A stretch of 64,000 nt of DNA from Jacaranda mimosifolia. Taxonomy: Eukaryota; Streptophyta; Magnoliopsida; Lamiales; Bignoniaceae. The position numbers were made by a program, and so were the translations under genes. The notes beneath the pieces are model-generated. The model was given only the letters and a program-made list of their open reading frames with translations, was not told where the DNA came from and did not search any database. The DNA lies in assembly GCA_018894105.1 (NCBI GenBank), contig CM032123.1, positions 24,963,744-25,027,743 of the forward strand, written 5' to 3'. Below are positions 36,330 to 46,970 of this stretch, in pieces. Positions within the stretch are counted from its first letter, which is position 1; every line of letters begins with the position of its first letter.

Positions 36330-38017
36330 GTGCTCAGACTCTGCGCTGTGAGCCTGTGATTGCTTTGTGAGGCCTTGCCTCATTTTCATGTTTTCAAGAA
36401 AGTGGAGTTATTTTGGAGTTTTAAAAATATGTGATTGAGGAATGAAGTTATGATTAGTTATGAAATAAATTGTAATGATTATAGTAATGTAATGGGTTGA
36501 TGTAGGTGAGGTTATAATTGGTTGTGAGATTATATTTGAGAGAATGAGAATATTTTATAAGTTTTGATTTTTGGGTTTGTTTTGAATTGAGAATATTTAT
36601 AAAAAAAAAAGAATAATTAAAATAAAATACAAATTTAATAATTTTAACTTTTTAGACATTATTTAAAAAAGGAGAGTGAATTACTTTATTAATTTAGGAA
36701 AATGAATTGGATTATTTACAAATTTAATTATTTAGGGAAGTCTTTAAAATTAACAAACTCTAAACTAAATGGAATAATTTTTCAATTATTGTAACATGTC
36801 ACAAATTATTGAATTTAGTTTTTATTGTTTAAAAGAAGTTCAAAAAAATATTAAAAAATGATAAATTAATTTTTTTCAACTTTGAGAAATTATTTTGACT
36901 GACGTATTAAATTTTTTGTAAAATATTATTAATTAATATAGTTAGTAATTTTCAAACTATGAAAAGTGTATTCAAAAAAATTTTAAAAGCAAAAAAGTTA
37001 TAAATTATATTGTAAAATGTAATATTATATTTACAATTTTGCTTTTGAAAAAAATTAATTAATTATATTTTTGAGAAATTCAAATTAGAGCACAAAATGA
37101 AAAGTTTGTAAATGTTTTTCTTAAGTATAAACAAAATCTAAATCTTATTTTGAAGATTTACTTTTTCAAATGGAGGGAGAGAGAATTTCAAACTTGGTGA
37201 AAAGTGAAGGAGGGAGAGAGAATAGTGTGGTGTTCTCATTTTTCAAAAAAGTGAGATATGAGGAATAATGTGGTGATTCAAAAGAAATGAGTTTTGTTTG
37301 ACAGCCAAGCACATTTTATTTTTCCCCATTTTTCCAATCTCGCGGACCAAAATTTGAAGTTTAGCTGACAAGCAATCACAATTAAGTATATATAGAAGTT
37401 TTTATTTTTTATTGGCCTTAAAATTACGAGTTCAATAATTCAATCAAATAGCCATACCATAAATATTAAAAAAATTTAATTCTTGGCCGTGCATCTATTG
37501 GTACACCTTAATGCGATTATATAGTTTATGCAAAAGACTTTGTCAATATATCAAATTAATTGCTATTGCGCTCCAGAATTCAAAGACAACTTATATACTA
37601 AGTATTTTGTTGATTTGCCAATTTTTTTTCCCCTGATAAGTGATAAGAAGTATTTTGTTGATTTGGCTGTAAAAAATCAAATTAATTTTATAAGTAAGAA
37701 CAAATAATTCCTTGACCACCCTACTTCAATAGTTAGTTCAAACTTAACATTGCCCATAGAAATACTCAATTGGCCGTACCATTTGCGAGTTATTTCTAGT
37801 ATTTCTTAATTTACTGTGTTTTATGTCTATTAATTATTCGGTATCCTGTGGGTATATTATATTAAAAATATTTTCACTTTTTACGTTAAGAAGAATGATG
37901 ATAATAACAGGCAAAGACAGAAGAGTTTAGGTTTCATGTATCATAATTTAATGATCATTTAGAAATGAGAAACTATTTTGAAACAATAAATTTAGTAAGC
38001 TCCTTCACGTATGTAAG
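36330..38017. other. AT-rich intergenic DNA, no gene seen
   Basis: Long A/T runs and no open frame with recognisable domains. Nothing further was identified. Confidence 0.6.
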
Positions 38018-39520
38018 TTTTTTTTACGCTAAAATGAAGGATTTTATTCCAAATCAATAGCAATAATAGAAGAAAGGAATGTGGGCGCAGAGTTTTCACA
38101 CAAACCAGGTTTTGACATAGAAACAGCTGCCCTAGCAATATCATGAACCGTTTGATTCAATGAACGACGAACAAAACGAACATAACAACCAAAAAGCTCA
38201 TATAGGAGCTTTTTACAATCAAGAATCACTGATCCAAAATAAAAAAATCCAGAGACTCATTAGACATAGCATTCACTACAATTTGAGCATCTAATTCAAA
38301 AACTACCGTAGTTAAGTTTTTATTTTTCACCCAACTCAAAGCCTCCTTGAATGAGATAGCTTCTACCAATACAACAAGTTGTAATGGTACCCTGATAAGG
38401 AAGAGCAACTGTTGCTCAAAAAACTCCATGATCATCTCTTAAAATCCATCCGGAACCAAAAGTGTGAGTGCTTTCCTGTTTGGTTGCGTCAACATTGCAC
38501 TTCAAACATTCCTTAAAAGGGACTTGCCAATTAGAGTGTATTTCCTGATTCTTAACACTAGTAGGCAGCTCCTTACCTTTCTGTGCCTCACGCCACTGCT
38601 AAAGAGTTGAGAAGGCCAAAAGGCAAACATGGGTCACAGAACCTGTTCTAGCATTCCAGACTATTTGATTCCTATTCCTCCAAATACTCCAAAGAATCAT
38701 TAGTCTCCATCCTCTTTATTAACTTCAGATGGAAGATTGTTCAGCCATAGAGTCACGGATTCGATGTTGGTCAAGTGTGTGAAATCAATCAAACTAAACT
38801 GTTCCCAAACATTCTGAGGCAAAGGGCAGTTCACAAAAATACATTCAATGGTTTCCAACTTTTCTCCACAACAGCACAGTTGGGTCCAAGCCAGATTTTG
38901 GACTTTTGGGGGGACTTCGCTATTCCAAATCTTATGCCATACATTGGAAGTCAGTTGATGTGAAGAATCTAAACCATCATTCAGAAGCAACTTATAGCAA
39001 CTCTTGACTAAAAAAGTTCCTTTTGGGTTACCTTTCCACAGCTAAACACCACTAACCCATCTATTGTTTAATGGAATACCAAGAATGAGATTCGCATCTC
39101 GAGCATTGAACATGGATAGAATAGCATCGTGATTCCAGCTAGCTTGATTATGTAGCATAATAGATTCCACTGTCCTGTTTGCCTCCTCCTGACTTAGGAT
39201 GGTAGTGATATGAGGATTTTGTGCATCCGGCAGCCAAGGGTCATGGCCAATGACAATGCTCTGACCATTTCCATCTCTAACAAATGAAACCCTCTTCATA
39301 ATGTTTTGTGTCGCAAAAATACTCCTCCAAACATAACTTGGGTTATTACCCAATTTTGCATCAAAGGAAGATTTCCTTGGGAAATATCTTGCTTGGAAAA
39401 TTTGTGAGACAAGAGCGTCCGGGCTTGTTAAAAATCTCCAAGCTTGTTTACCCAAGAACGCTAAATTAAAATCTCTCAATCTTTTGAATTCAATACCGAC
39501 CTCTAATTTTGGTCGGCGTA
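38018..39520 (-). pseudogene. 5'-truncated LINE: RT tail, zf-RVT and RNase H domains
   Basis: Minus-strand frames give the end of a plant L1-like reverse transcriptase. The conserved segment around the GIEFKRL..FNLAFLGKQAWR motif is near 39430-39500. A zinc-binding zf-RVT region (about 38700-39050; WKG, PPKVQNLAW, CCCGEKLETIECIFVNC) follows, then a ribonuclease H domain (about 38090-38510) with its first Asp in CNVDA, a Glu in EAISFKEAL, and a later Asp in FELDAQ. Stops and frameshifts break it into four frames. The 5' part of ORF2, including the RT catalytic core, is absent, as is usual for LINE copies. A short A run at about 38018-38026 (minus strand) may be the tail. Confidence 0.88.
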
Positions 39521-40689
39521 ATCTTTCTCATCTCATCCAACAGATTCCTTTAGGATCATTACTTTCAATATTTATGTTCTTTCACCGAAAGGCATTCATC
39601 ATGCACTCCACTTCTTTATTCTATAATAAATTTCATATAGTAAATAACATCGGAAAAAAGCTAGTTTTGATTGTTAACGTTTATCTAATTTATCTATGTA
39701 AGAGATAATAGTCTTAAGAATATTGAAATTATCTAATCCATCTTCAATTACTCTATATTTAGATTTGAATAATTGTGTGCCATTTTCATGTGAGACAGTG
39801 GGACGTGTCTCGTAGAAAATATTTGCTATCAAGAAATTTAAATTGCAATTACTTCACACTCAAATTCTTTTTTATCTTTTTTTTTTATTATTTCAATTCC
39901 ATGAGTTTAATCTACTAATTCAAAATTTTCTACATATTGGGCATTGGAATGTGGAAATCAATTATAATTTGCAATAGATTTTATAAACTTGGTTTATTGA
40001 ACTTTTGTATATTTGAATTTTTGAATTTTCTATAAATATTGCATAAAGTTATTTATTCTTTATTAAAATGCTGACAATTTTGAGCTTTTTAACTTTTTAT
40101 CTGAAATTCTAGAATTTTCTACATATTATGAATATGTAATTATTTTCCTAAGAAAATAAAATTTTCTAACCTGAATATTATATGTAATTTTCTTTAATAT
40201 GTAATTATTTTCTTGAATGTACTTCATTCACCAAAATTCCTGAATGTTATATTGAATGTTTGAAATTTTGTAATAATTTGTTTGAATATTTACAGTTTTT
40301 ATTGTTTTAATACCATACGCATATTGATATCTATTATCATTTTAACACCATAAAAGTGTTATAATCCTTCATACATTTTTGCCGTAAGTATTTAACAATT
40401 GTTTTATGCAATTCTAAATTTACTGACAAAAATATTTTGACATGTCCCAATAATTGTAAAATTTTAGTTCTGTCACTTACCCATTCGCAATGATAATACC
40501 ACTAAAAGATAATTGCTGTCATAACCACATTGTTCAAAAATAATAGTAATATCAAAACGTAATTGTTGCTACGACTATGTCCTTAAAAACTTTGAGAATT
40601 ATTAAATTAAATTATTAATGAGAACCATAAAATAATTGTTGCTCTAGGTAAATGTTGTCATAATTTTTCATCACAAATTATTCATAGCT
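39521..40689. other. AT-rich intergenic DNA between LINE and pararetrovirus
   Basis: No gene or repeat was recognised. Base composition is strongly A/T. Confidence 0.5.
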
Positions 40690-42451
40690 ACTGGATGTAT
40701 TTGTTTTAAAATACCTCCATAATCAATATCAGAAGTATCAGTTTCTATAATCTTCATCCAATTTGAATTAGCAAGCATAAGACAAGGAAGATTATTGACC
40801 TTTTGTTTTATTTTCTTAACAGCTTCAGTGTGCTGTTCAGATCAAAGTATTGTAACCTTTTTTAATCTATCATATAAAATAGTAGTATCTTCTGCTAAGT
40901 TTTTATAATAAGCAGAAATATAATTCAAACTTCCTAAAAATCTTTGTAACTAAGTTTTATCAGTAATCCTATCAGGAAATTTAGAAGCAAATTCTATACT
41001 TCTATTAATAGGAATTATTTTTCCTTTTTCTATATTATGACCAAGAAATCTAACTTTGGTTGGAAAATATTCATTTTTGTTCTAGATATAACAAGACCAT
41101 TTTGGATAACAGTTTTCTTGAAAATATCAAGATGTTTAAAATGCATTTCAATAGTTTTAGAAAAAACTAATATATCATCAATATATACTATGATAAATGA
41201 ACTATATGGTATGAATATATCATTCATAATATTTTGAAATTCTGAAGGAGCATTCTTCAGACCAAATGGCATAACATTCCACTCAAATTGTCATATTGGA
41301 ACATTAAAAGCAGTTTTATACCTGTCTTCTTCAGCAATCTGAATTTGCCAATATCCTGATTTTAAATCAAATTTTGAAAATATGATAGCTTCATAAAGTC
41401 TATCAAGTAAATCCTTTTTATTAGGAATAGGATATCTTACCCATTTTAAAACTTTATTAAGAGGTTTATAATTAATAACAAGGCGAGGTATTCCTCTTTC
41501 TTGTTCAGAATGTTTATTAACATAAAAAGTTGTACAAGACCAAGGAGACTTGGATTGCTTTATTAAACCTTCTTGTAAAAGAGAAGCAATTTCTTTTTTA
41601 CATAATTCTAAATATTCAAAATTCATTTGACATGGTCTAGCTTTAGTAAGAATTTTCTTTTCATCAAAATCCTCTTCATATGGAAGATTAACAATATGTT
41701 TCTTTCTATTCCAAAAAGCATTTGGATGATCATTACAAATTTGTAAAGAAAATTGGTTAATAAATAATTCAATTTTTTCTTGTAATTTATGATTTTGAAG
41801 TTTTTCTTCAATTGTTAATATATTGATTTCTTCTTTAAGAAAATTAATTTGAAGATTTTTTGCTATAAGCAAATCTTGAATTTGATGAAAAACTCTAGTG
41901 AAGGGTTCAGTAATAAATTGAAAAGTTATTTCTTTTCCTTCAAAAGTTCCTTTAAAACCTTTTTCATCAATATTTTTAATAGGAGATATTTTCTTTAAAA
42001 ATGGAGTACCAAGTATAACTTGGTTTGTAATATTTTTTATGAGTAAAAAACTTGTAGGAATACAAGTATTATTTTTACAAATATAAGCTTTAGGTAATTT
42101 ATACTGAATAGCTAATTTCTAACCATTAGCAGAACTGAGAGTATGAGTAGTTTTATGAAAATACCTAATAGGAATTATTCCTTCCTGAATACAATTCAAA
42201 TATGCTCCACTATCAACTAAAGCAATAAGTTCTTTTTTAAATCTATTATCAATGAGTAAAGTAATCTTTACATGCCATTTTTGAGATGTAATTATCTCAA
42301 GTGTAGAAAGAAAATTATCACTAGAAGGAAATCTTATTATCTTATCAAACTCTTTATTATGAAAACTCATAACTTTATTATTGTTTTCTAAAATAAAAAT
42401 TCTTTCATCAAGAAATTTATTTTCTTGTTTAAGATCATAAATCTCATTTTT
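40690..42451 (-). pseudogene. Pararetroviral protease-RT-RNase H (start) block
   Basis: Reading down the minus strand, a coiled-coil-like segment is followed by an aspartic protease with DSGA near 42210, then an RT region with the YPIPNK and FDLKSGYWQ motifs, and the YIDD catalytic motif near 41174-41185. The start of RNase H (first Asp in an ETDTSDIDYGG motif near 40720) follows and is then cut off. Stops interrupt the frame, for example at 42119, at 41872, between the GYWQ motif and the palm MPFGLKN segment (about 41290), and after the palm. The protein would be the replication polyprotein of the virus. The protease frame's apparent ATG at 42478 lies in sequence from the neighbouring block and is not its natural start. 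Confidence 0.88.
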
Positions 42452-42562
42452 CAAATGTTTGCTAGATGGCAAGCTCATTTAGCCTCTTTTGATTTTGAAA
42501 TCCATTATAAAAAAGGCACAGATAATAGTCTGCCTGATTTTCTTTCCCGTGAATTTTTATAG
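42452..42562 (+). pseudogene. Pararetroviral RNase H C-terminus (inverted block)
   Basis: The plus strand encodes the typical last segment of a caulimovirid RNase H (FARWQAHL ... GTDNSLPDFLSREF) ending in TAG at 42560-42562. This is the part missing from the minus-strand block at 40690. It meets that block head to head at about 42451. Confidence 0.85.
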
Positions 42563-42564
42563 GA

Positions 42565-43402
42565 ATGATCCCGAGAGGAAGGGGTCGAAATTTCCCCTCT
42601 AATAGAGGAGGAAGAGGAAAACCATAATACAACATGGTTCTCAGAGATTAATATTCTCAAATATTGCATCAGGGAATATCCCAGATGATTCTCTCTTTAA
42701 AGAGTTTCTTGAATATAAGTAACAGAAAAATTAGCAAGAAGGTAATACCTCTTCTTATGCTAATATTACAGCTGAGGAAGAAAATGATGATTCTTCCACA
42801 TATGAAAAAAGTTTATCAAGAGAAGTAATACTACTCTTGGAAAATAAAGATTTACAATGGCAAGATGAGCCATGGACCTTAATGCAAAGGTACCTTTATA
42901 CAACATCATATGCTGCAGGATCTTATAAACAAAGATCACACTATGAGAATATTCTCACAAGCACATGATCTTGTGAGATTAATCATTTTTATCCAGCTAA
43001 TAGCCGATCCAGTTATAATTTCAGCAAAATTATAATTAAAAAGATTATATCTTCTGAAGAATGGGGAATTAGCACCCTAAGAGAAACAGAATATTTTCAT
43101 CAGGAGTTAAACACTCCAATCAAATTCAATTATTGGGATTATATTGAGGCGTATAATAAAGCCTTACTTTATGAAAATCCAAAGAAAAAACATTATTGGT
43201 TTATAAAGGTTTGCTCTGAAGTTTATAAACGAGAGCTTCCAAATTGGTTTCATGAATGGTGGATTAATTATGGTCCATCAATAAAAATTCTTCCTGAACC
43301 TTTTAAAGGTTATTATACAGAATGGGTGAATTGTTTACCAAAGATTATTAATATTGAATATCAAAATAAGTGGATTGAGAGAATGGCCCCAATGTATTTC
43401 TT
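42565..43402 (+). pseudogene. Pararetroviral second ORF, N-terminal part
   Basis: An ATG two bases after the RNase H stop starts a frame rich in Arg and Gly (MIPRGRGRN). Further conserved-looking text in one frame follows (QDEPWTLMQRY, NSYNFSKIII, WFHEWWINYGPS) with several stops. Florendovirus-type caulimovirids carry a second ORF of unknown function at this position; that assignment is inference. The block ends in CCAATGTATTTCTTT, a sequence also found at the start of the minus-strand ORF2 C-terminal block (46954-46968). Confidence 0.7.
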
Positions 43403-43450
43403 TCTTTCTTTTTTTCTCTCTTTTCTCTTCTTTTTTCTTTTCTTTTATTA
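43396..43450. repeat. Pyrimidine-rich junction tract
   Basis: A nearly pure CTTT/CTCTTTT tract separates the plus-strand ORF2 block from the next minus-strand block. It marks a strand-switch point. Confidence 0.85.
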
Positions 43451-43469
43451 GAAGAGATTTTATCCTTTT

Positions 43470-44115
43470 TCTACCTATAAGGCTTACTAGTGGAAGGTTG
43501 TTCCATACCAAATTAACTACAAAATTGACCTGATTGTCTTTTTTTTGTGATATTATGGCGTTTAATTTGTTGATTCAATTTAATCTCATTACATAAGGAT
43601 ATACCTTCTTGAATACAGGTTCCTATAAGTTTACCATATGTATAATTTTCATCTTTAATATAATTCTTATAACTTTCTGTATTACTCATACCATCTTCAA
43701 ACTCTTTATTAAGAGTATTAAGTTTTAATCCTTTAAACTTATTGTCAAGAATTTTTTTCTAATTCACTAACAGATTTTAATTTGAAATTATGAATTTCAG
43801 GAGGAGGTTGTTGTGGTTGTCCTTGATTAAGGTTTGCCACACTAATCAAATTCTTAACTTGATTAACAAGAAAATATAAACTTTCAACTCTATTATGAAG
43901 AGATAATATTTGTTCTCCTAAAACATTAAGATACATATTATCATAATTTTGCTGTTTTACTAAGCTATTAATAGTAGCAATAGTAATTTGGAGCGTCTCA
44001 TTTTCAAAAAAAATTTGAAATGCAGAAAAATATAAGTTATCTCCATTATTATAAATTTGAAAAGGTTGTTGAGGTGGATAAATAGCTTTTAAAACTTGTC
44101 CACTACTCAATTTAT
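43470..44115 (-). pseudogene. Pararetroviral coat/linker fragment
   Basis: Minus-strand frame (43745-44110) with SGQVLKAIYPPQQPF and a heptad-like segment (LGEQILSLHNRVESLYFLVNQ), then a degenerate continuation to about 43470 with KGLKLNTLNKEFEDG. It resembles the region between movement protein and coat protein core in endogenous caulimovirids. Function is assigned by position only. Confidence 0.65.
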
Positions 44116-44340
44116 AATTTCTTTCTAAAACTGAAATATGCTGATAAGCCTACTATGAGGATGTATTATTATCCTAGACCTACACCTCAAGATGTTCTTC
44201 ATGAGGAACAAGAATATAGTTAATAATAGTTATAATGGTAAAAACATTTATGAATGGAATTTAGATGGTTATTCTAAAAGACAGATTTATAATCTTGTTC
44301 ATAGAATGCTTATGTATAGCACAATTTCTAGAACAAATGG
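44116..44340 (+). pseudogene. Pararetroviral coat protein core fragment (small inverted block)
   Basis: The plus strand reads a coat-like motif run (PTPQDVLHEEQEY, then IYEWNLDGYSKRQIYNL) with one stop between. The flanking blocks on both sides are coded on the minus strand, so this is a separate inversion of about 225 bp. Confidence 0.65.
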
Positions 44341-45070
44341 AATTATTCTATTTTCTTTTGAAGCAAAAGAATAAAATTCATTTTGAAATTTTAATTTATC
44401 TTCTCCATTGAAATTTTCAAAAAACCATTTTCTAAATGGCTTCCATTTGGGTAAATTAAATTCTTTTTGAATAAGCTGCCTGACTGGAGATCCAGGACTA
44501 AAATCAATTTTTTGCTTATAATCCATTAAATAGGAAAATTCATTTTAGATTCGGTTATTTCCGGTTCTTGATTATTATAAATTCCTTTTACAATATTATT
44601 TTTAGGAATTCTTAATTCATTAACTTTAGTATTCTGAATTTCAGATTCATTTGAAGACGTTTCTCTAATATGAGAAGTAGAAGCTCTTGATGGAAAATCA
44701 ATATCATCAAAAGGTGAAATATGAGAACAAAAAGATGTATTAGAATGAGATCTAGAAATTCTGAATCTAGAAGAAGGTTCTAATAACTACTTATTATCTT
44801 CAAACTGTATTTGAACAGAACCATCAGAAGACTGTATTATACTAGTAACGTTTGAATTTGTTATAGGCTGTGGATTCACAACCTGCTCCATAATCCAATT
44901 TTCAGGAAAAACAATTTCTTCCCATTTTATAGCTCTTCTAGTAGTAATATTAGATCTACTAAACTTAGTTTCTATAAGAATTGTTTCATTCATAGGCTTA
45001 TTAACCTTTTTACACTGTGATTAAGTGTGTGAAGTGGTTTAAAATAAATTCTATAACAGATACATATAAC
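44341..45070 (-). pseudogene. Pararetroviral region between movement and coat proteins
   Basis: Three minus-strand pieces follow the movement protein: 44787-44993 (KWEEIVFPENWIMEQV), a Ser-rich linker at about 44540-44780, and 44340-44526 (KIDFSPGSPVRQLIQKEFN, then FRKWFFENF). Stops at 44787 and near 44527 break the frame. Confidence 0.7.
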
Positions 45071-45652
45071 TTATGTTCCTGGCATATAAGTATAACCATG
45101 TGTCTTAACATTTAAAGTAAGAGCATCAAGTATATTAACATCAGATAAAGACAATTGTAAATTAGGATAAATATCAGAATAAACAGGGCCATGAGCCAAA
45201 CTGGATTGTATAATACTCATTAATGATCTTTTCCAATTAATATTTCTACCATTTCGTAAAGCAGCTATAAAGCTTTCTGGCAGATTTTCTAAGGTTAAAG
45301 GTTTAAATGCAATTTGCACAAGACCAATATGAATAAATCTATAATTTTCTTTATAGTGATCAATATCATATCTACTTAATAATTTTAAAGTTTTTTCATT
45401 TCCATCTAATATAATAGATTTTTCTGTAGTTTTAACTACTTGTTTTAAACCAAGTTTTTCATAAGTACCTAATCTGTATATAACTTTAGGTTCTACTCTA
45501 GGAATAGTCCATTTATTAAGCAAATCAATATTGTGAGGAATATCATATTCTTCATTGATACTGTTTTTAACAGTATCTCTCTGCCTTATTATATGCATAA
45601 GGGAAAAGTCTGTGTTGGACTTCCATAGATCTATACACTCTTCAAGCATCAT
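45071..45652 (-). pseudogene. Pararetroviral movement protein (30K superfamily)
   Basis: A 193-codon minus-strand frame resembling caulimovirid cell-to-cell movement proteins of the 30K superfamily. The conserved central part is visible (FIHIGLVQIAFKPLT near residues 105-119, and GPVYSDIYPNLQLSL near 154-168). It starts at the ATG pair directly after the primer site and is open to 45071, where the fusion to the coat region is interrupted. The longest intact frame of the viral copy. Confidence 0.82.
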
Positions 45653-45665
45653 GGCTCCGATACCA
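45651..45665 (-). promoter_or_regulatory. tRNA-Met primer-binding site of the pararetrovirus
   Basis: The minus strand reads TGGTATCGGAGCCAT, one base off the plant initiator tRNA-Met complement (TGGTATCAGAGCCAT). It overlaps the first codons of the movement-protein frame. Caulimovirids start minus-strand DNA synthesis here. Confidence 0.85.
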
Positions 45666-46230
45666 TTCAGGGGGCAGGATCGTGGCTATGTTAGGAGTTC
45701 AAGAATATAAGGATCAGCCAGCTATGAAAGGCGGCAAACTTGGGAAGAACCAACTATGAAGGCGGTGTTTTGCTCAGGATCTCTAACTGTCTAGTCTTAA
45801 CTATAGATCAAGTTAGGCCCAACAACGCCTTGAACGCCTGACACACGACTTCAGTGGGCAAACCAGGGCACACCCTAAGATCCATAATTAAAATTGCCTG
45901 TTAAGATCCCGAAACCCCCTGATCCTTCTATTCCTCCTAATATTTCCAGAAACTTATCCTTTATAGCATGAGAATCATCATGCATTAGTAGTGTAAAGAA
46001 ATATGTAGCCCAACATAGAATTAACTTAGCCTGTCATTCAGGCTAATATTAAACAATTAAAAGAAATAATAATACAAAACAAAATTTTAAAATTACCTGA
46101 AGAAAACTTTGAAGAACTTTAGTCTTCAATTATATTTGAGAAATATACAAGGGATGAAAATTTACAGGGATGTATACAAAGAAAAATAAGGGGAGATCTG
46201 GCTTGCTTCTACCTAAAACTGAAGTGGCCT
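45666..46230 (-). other. Pararetroviral leader region
   Basis: About 565 bp between the TATA box and the primer site on the minus strand, AT-rich with short ORFs, as expected for a caulimovirid leader. I did not identify a specific shunt hairpin. Confidence 0.55.
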
Positions 46231-46243
46231 TCTCTATTTATAG
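46231..46243 (-). promoter_or_regulatory. TATA box of the pararetroviral promoter
   Basis: The minus strand reads CTATAAATAGAGA, a near-ideal plant TATA box, downstream of the ORF2 stop and upstream of the leader and primer site. The position matches the pregenomic RNA promoter of caulimovirids. Confidence 0.75.
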
Positions 46244-46384
46244 ACATTTCAGGCTGGACTTCAAACTCAAAACAAAACCTTTTTGTGAAAATTTCGCATC
46301 CGAATAGTACTATTACAAAAGTGACTTTATAAAAGTCAACAGTAAATTTCTGCTGGCAAGTCCATTCTTGTCGGATTTGATACT

Positions 46385-46970
46385 TTATTCTTGTCCTGTA
46401 GTAGATCCTTGTTTTGAAGTGGATCCTTCAGAATTTTTTATATTGTTTTTAAGAGTTTCTTTTAAACTCTTAAATACATTTTCAATATCCTCAATTGTAG
46501 GATCTTCTTCCTCATAAGGATCTTGAGATTCTCTGCAAGGCAATTATATTGATTTTATCCTCTTGATGAAGTGGCCATTGAAGAACTGGGCTTATCATCC
46601 ATGTCAACATCTAGATTTTTTATCAAATCTTTCTTCATTTCTTCAATATATGATTCTATCATGTCTTTTTTGGAGATTTCTCCTTTTGTCATCTGCATCT
46701 TTCTCATCAAATGTTGGAAAGGACTGGGAGATTCCCTCTGTTGCTTGGCTTTAATAAGCTATTGATATTCTGAAATTTTTTCTTCGATATAATCCAATGT
46801 TTCTTGACCAAAGTATACTCCTGTTTCTTTATCTTTTAGGAGCAATTTGTTCTAGAATTTTGTGAAGAAGATTCTCCTTAAGCACGTAATATTTTGTTAA
46901 GTGTGATCAACTTCTGGAGCCCATTTCCAGATCCATGGAATAGAGAATTCAATAAAGAAATACATTGGGG
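46385..46970 (-). pseudogene. Pararetroviral second ORF, C-terminal part
   Basis: Minus-strand frames with PPMYFFIEFSIPWIWKWAPEV near 46900-46965, then GVYFGQETLDYIEEKI, a charged helical stretch, and an acidic tail (DPYEEEDPTIEDIEN) ending at TAA 46385-46387. Several stops and one shift are present. It continues the ORF2 part on the plus strand at 42565-43402, but on the opposite strand and 3.5 kb away. Confidence 0.7.

Larger units (their letters stand above)
40690..46970. mobile_element. Endogenous pararetrovirus (Caulimoviridae), rearranged
   Basis: Fragments of all main caulimovirid functions lie together: movement protein, coat protein, aspartic protease, RT, RNase H, a second ORF, a promoter-like TATA box and a tRNA-Met primer site. 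The order and the extra second ORF fit Florendovirus-like endogenous caulimovirids, from memory of that group. Strand changes between blocks: 40690-42451 minus, 42452-43402 plus, about 43470-44115 minus, about 44116-44340 plus, about 44341-46970 minus. Stops and shifts break every frame. No integrase is present, as expected for this family; such copies enter by DNA repair. Confidence 0.85.

Noticed and set aside
45651..45665. tRNA gene fragment
   Set aside because: Only the complement of the tRNA-Met 3' end is present, in the position of a reverse-transcription primer site. The same holds for 53040-53050.
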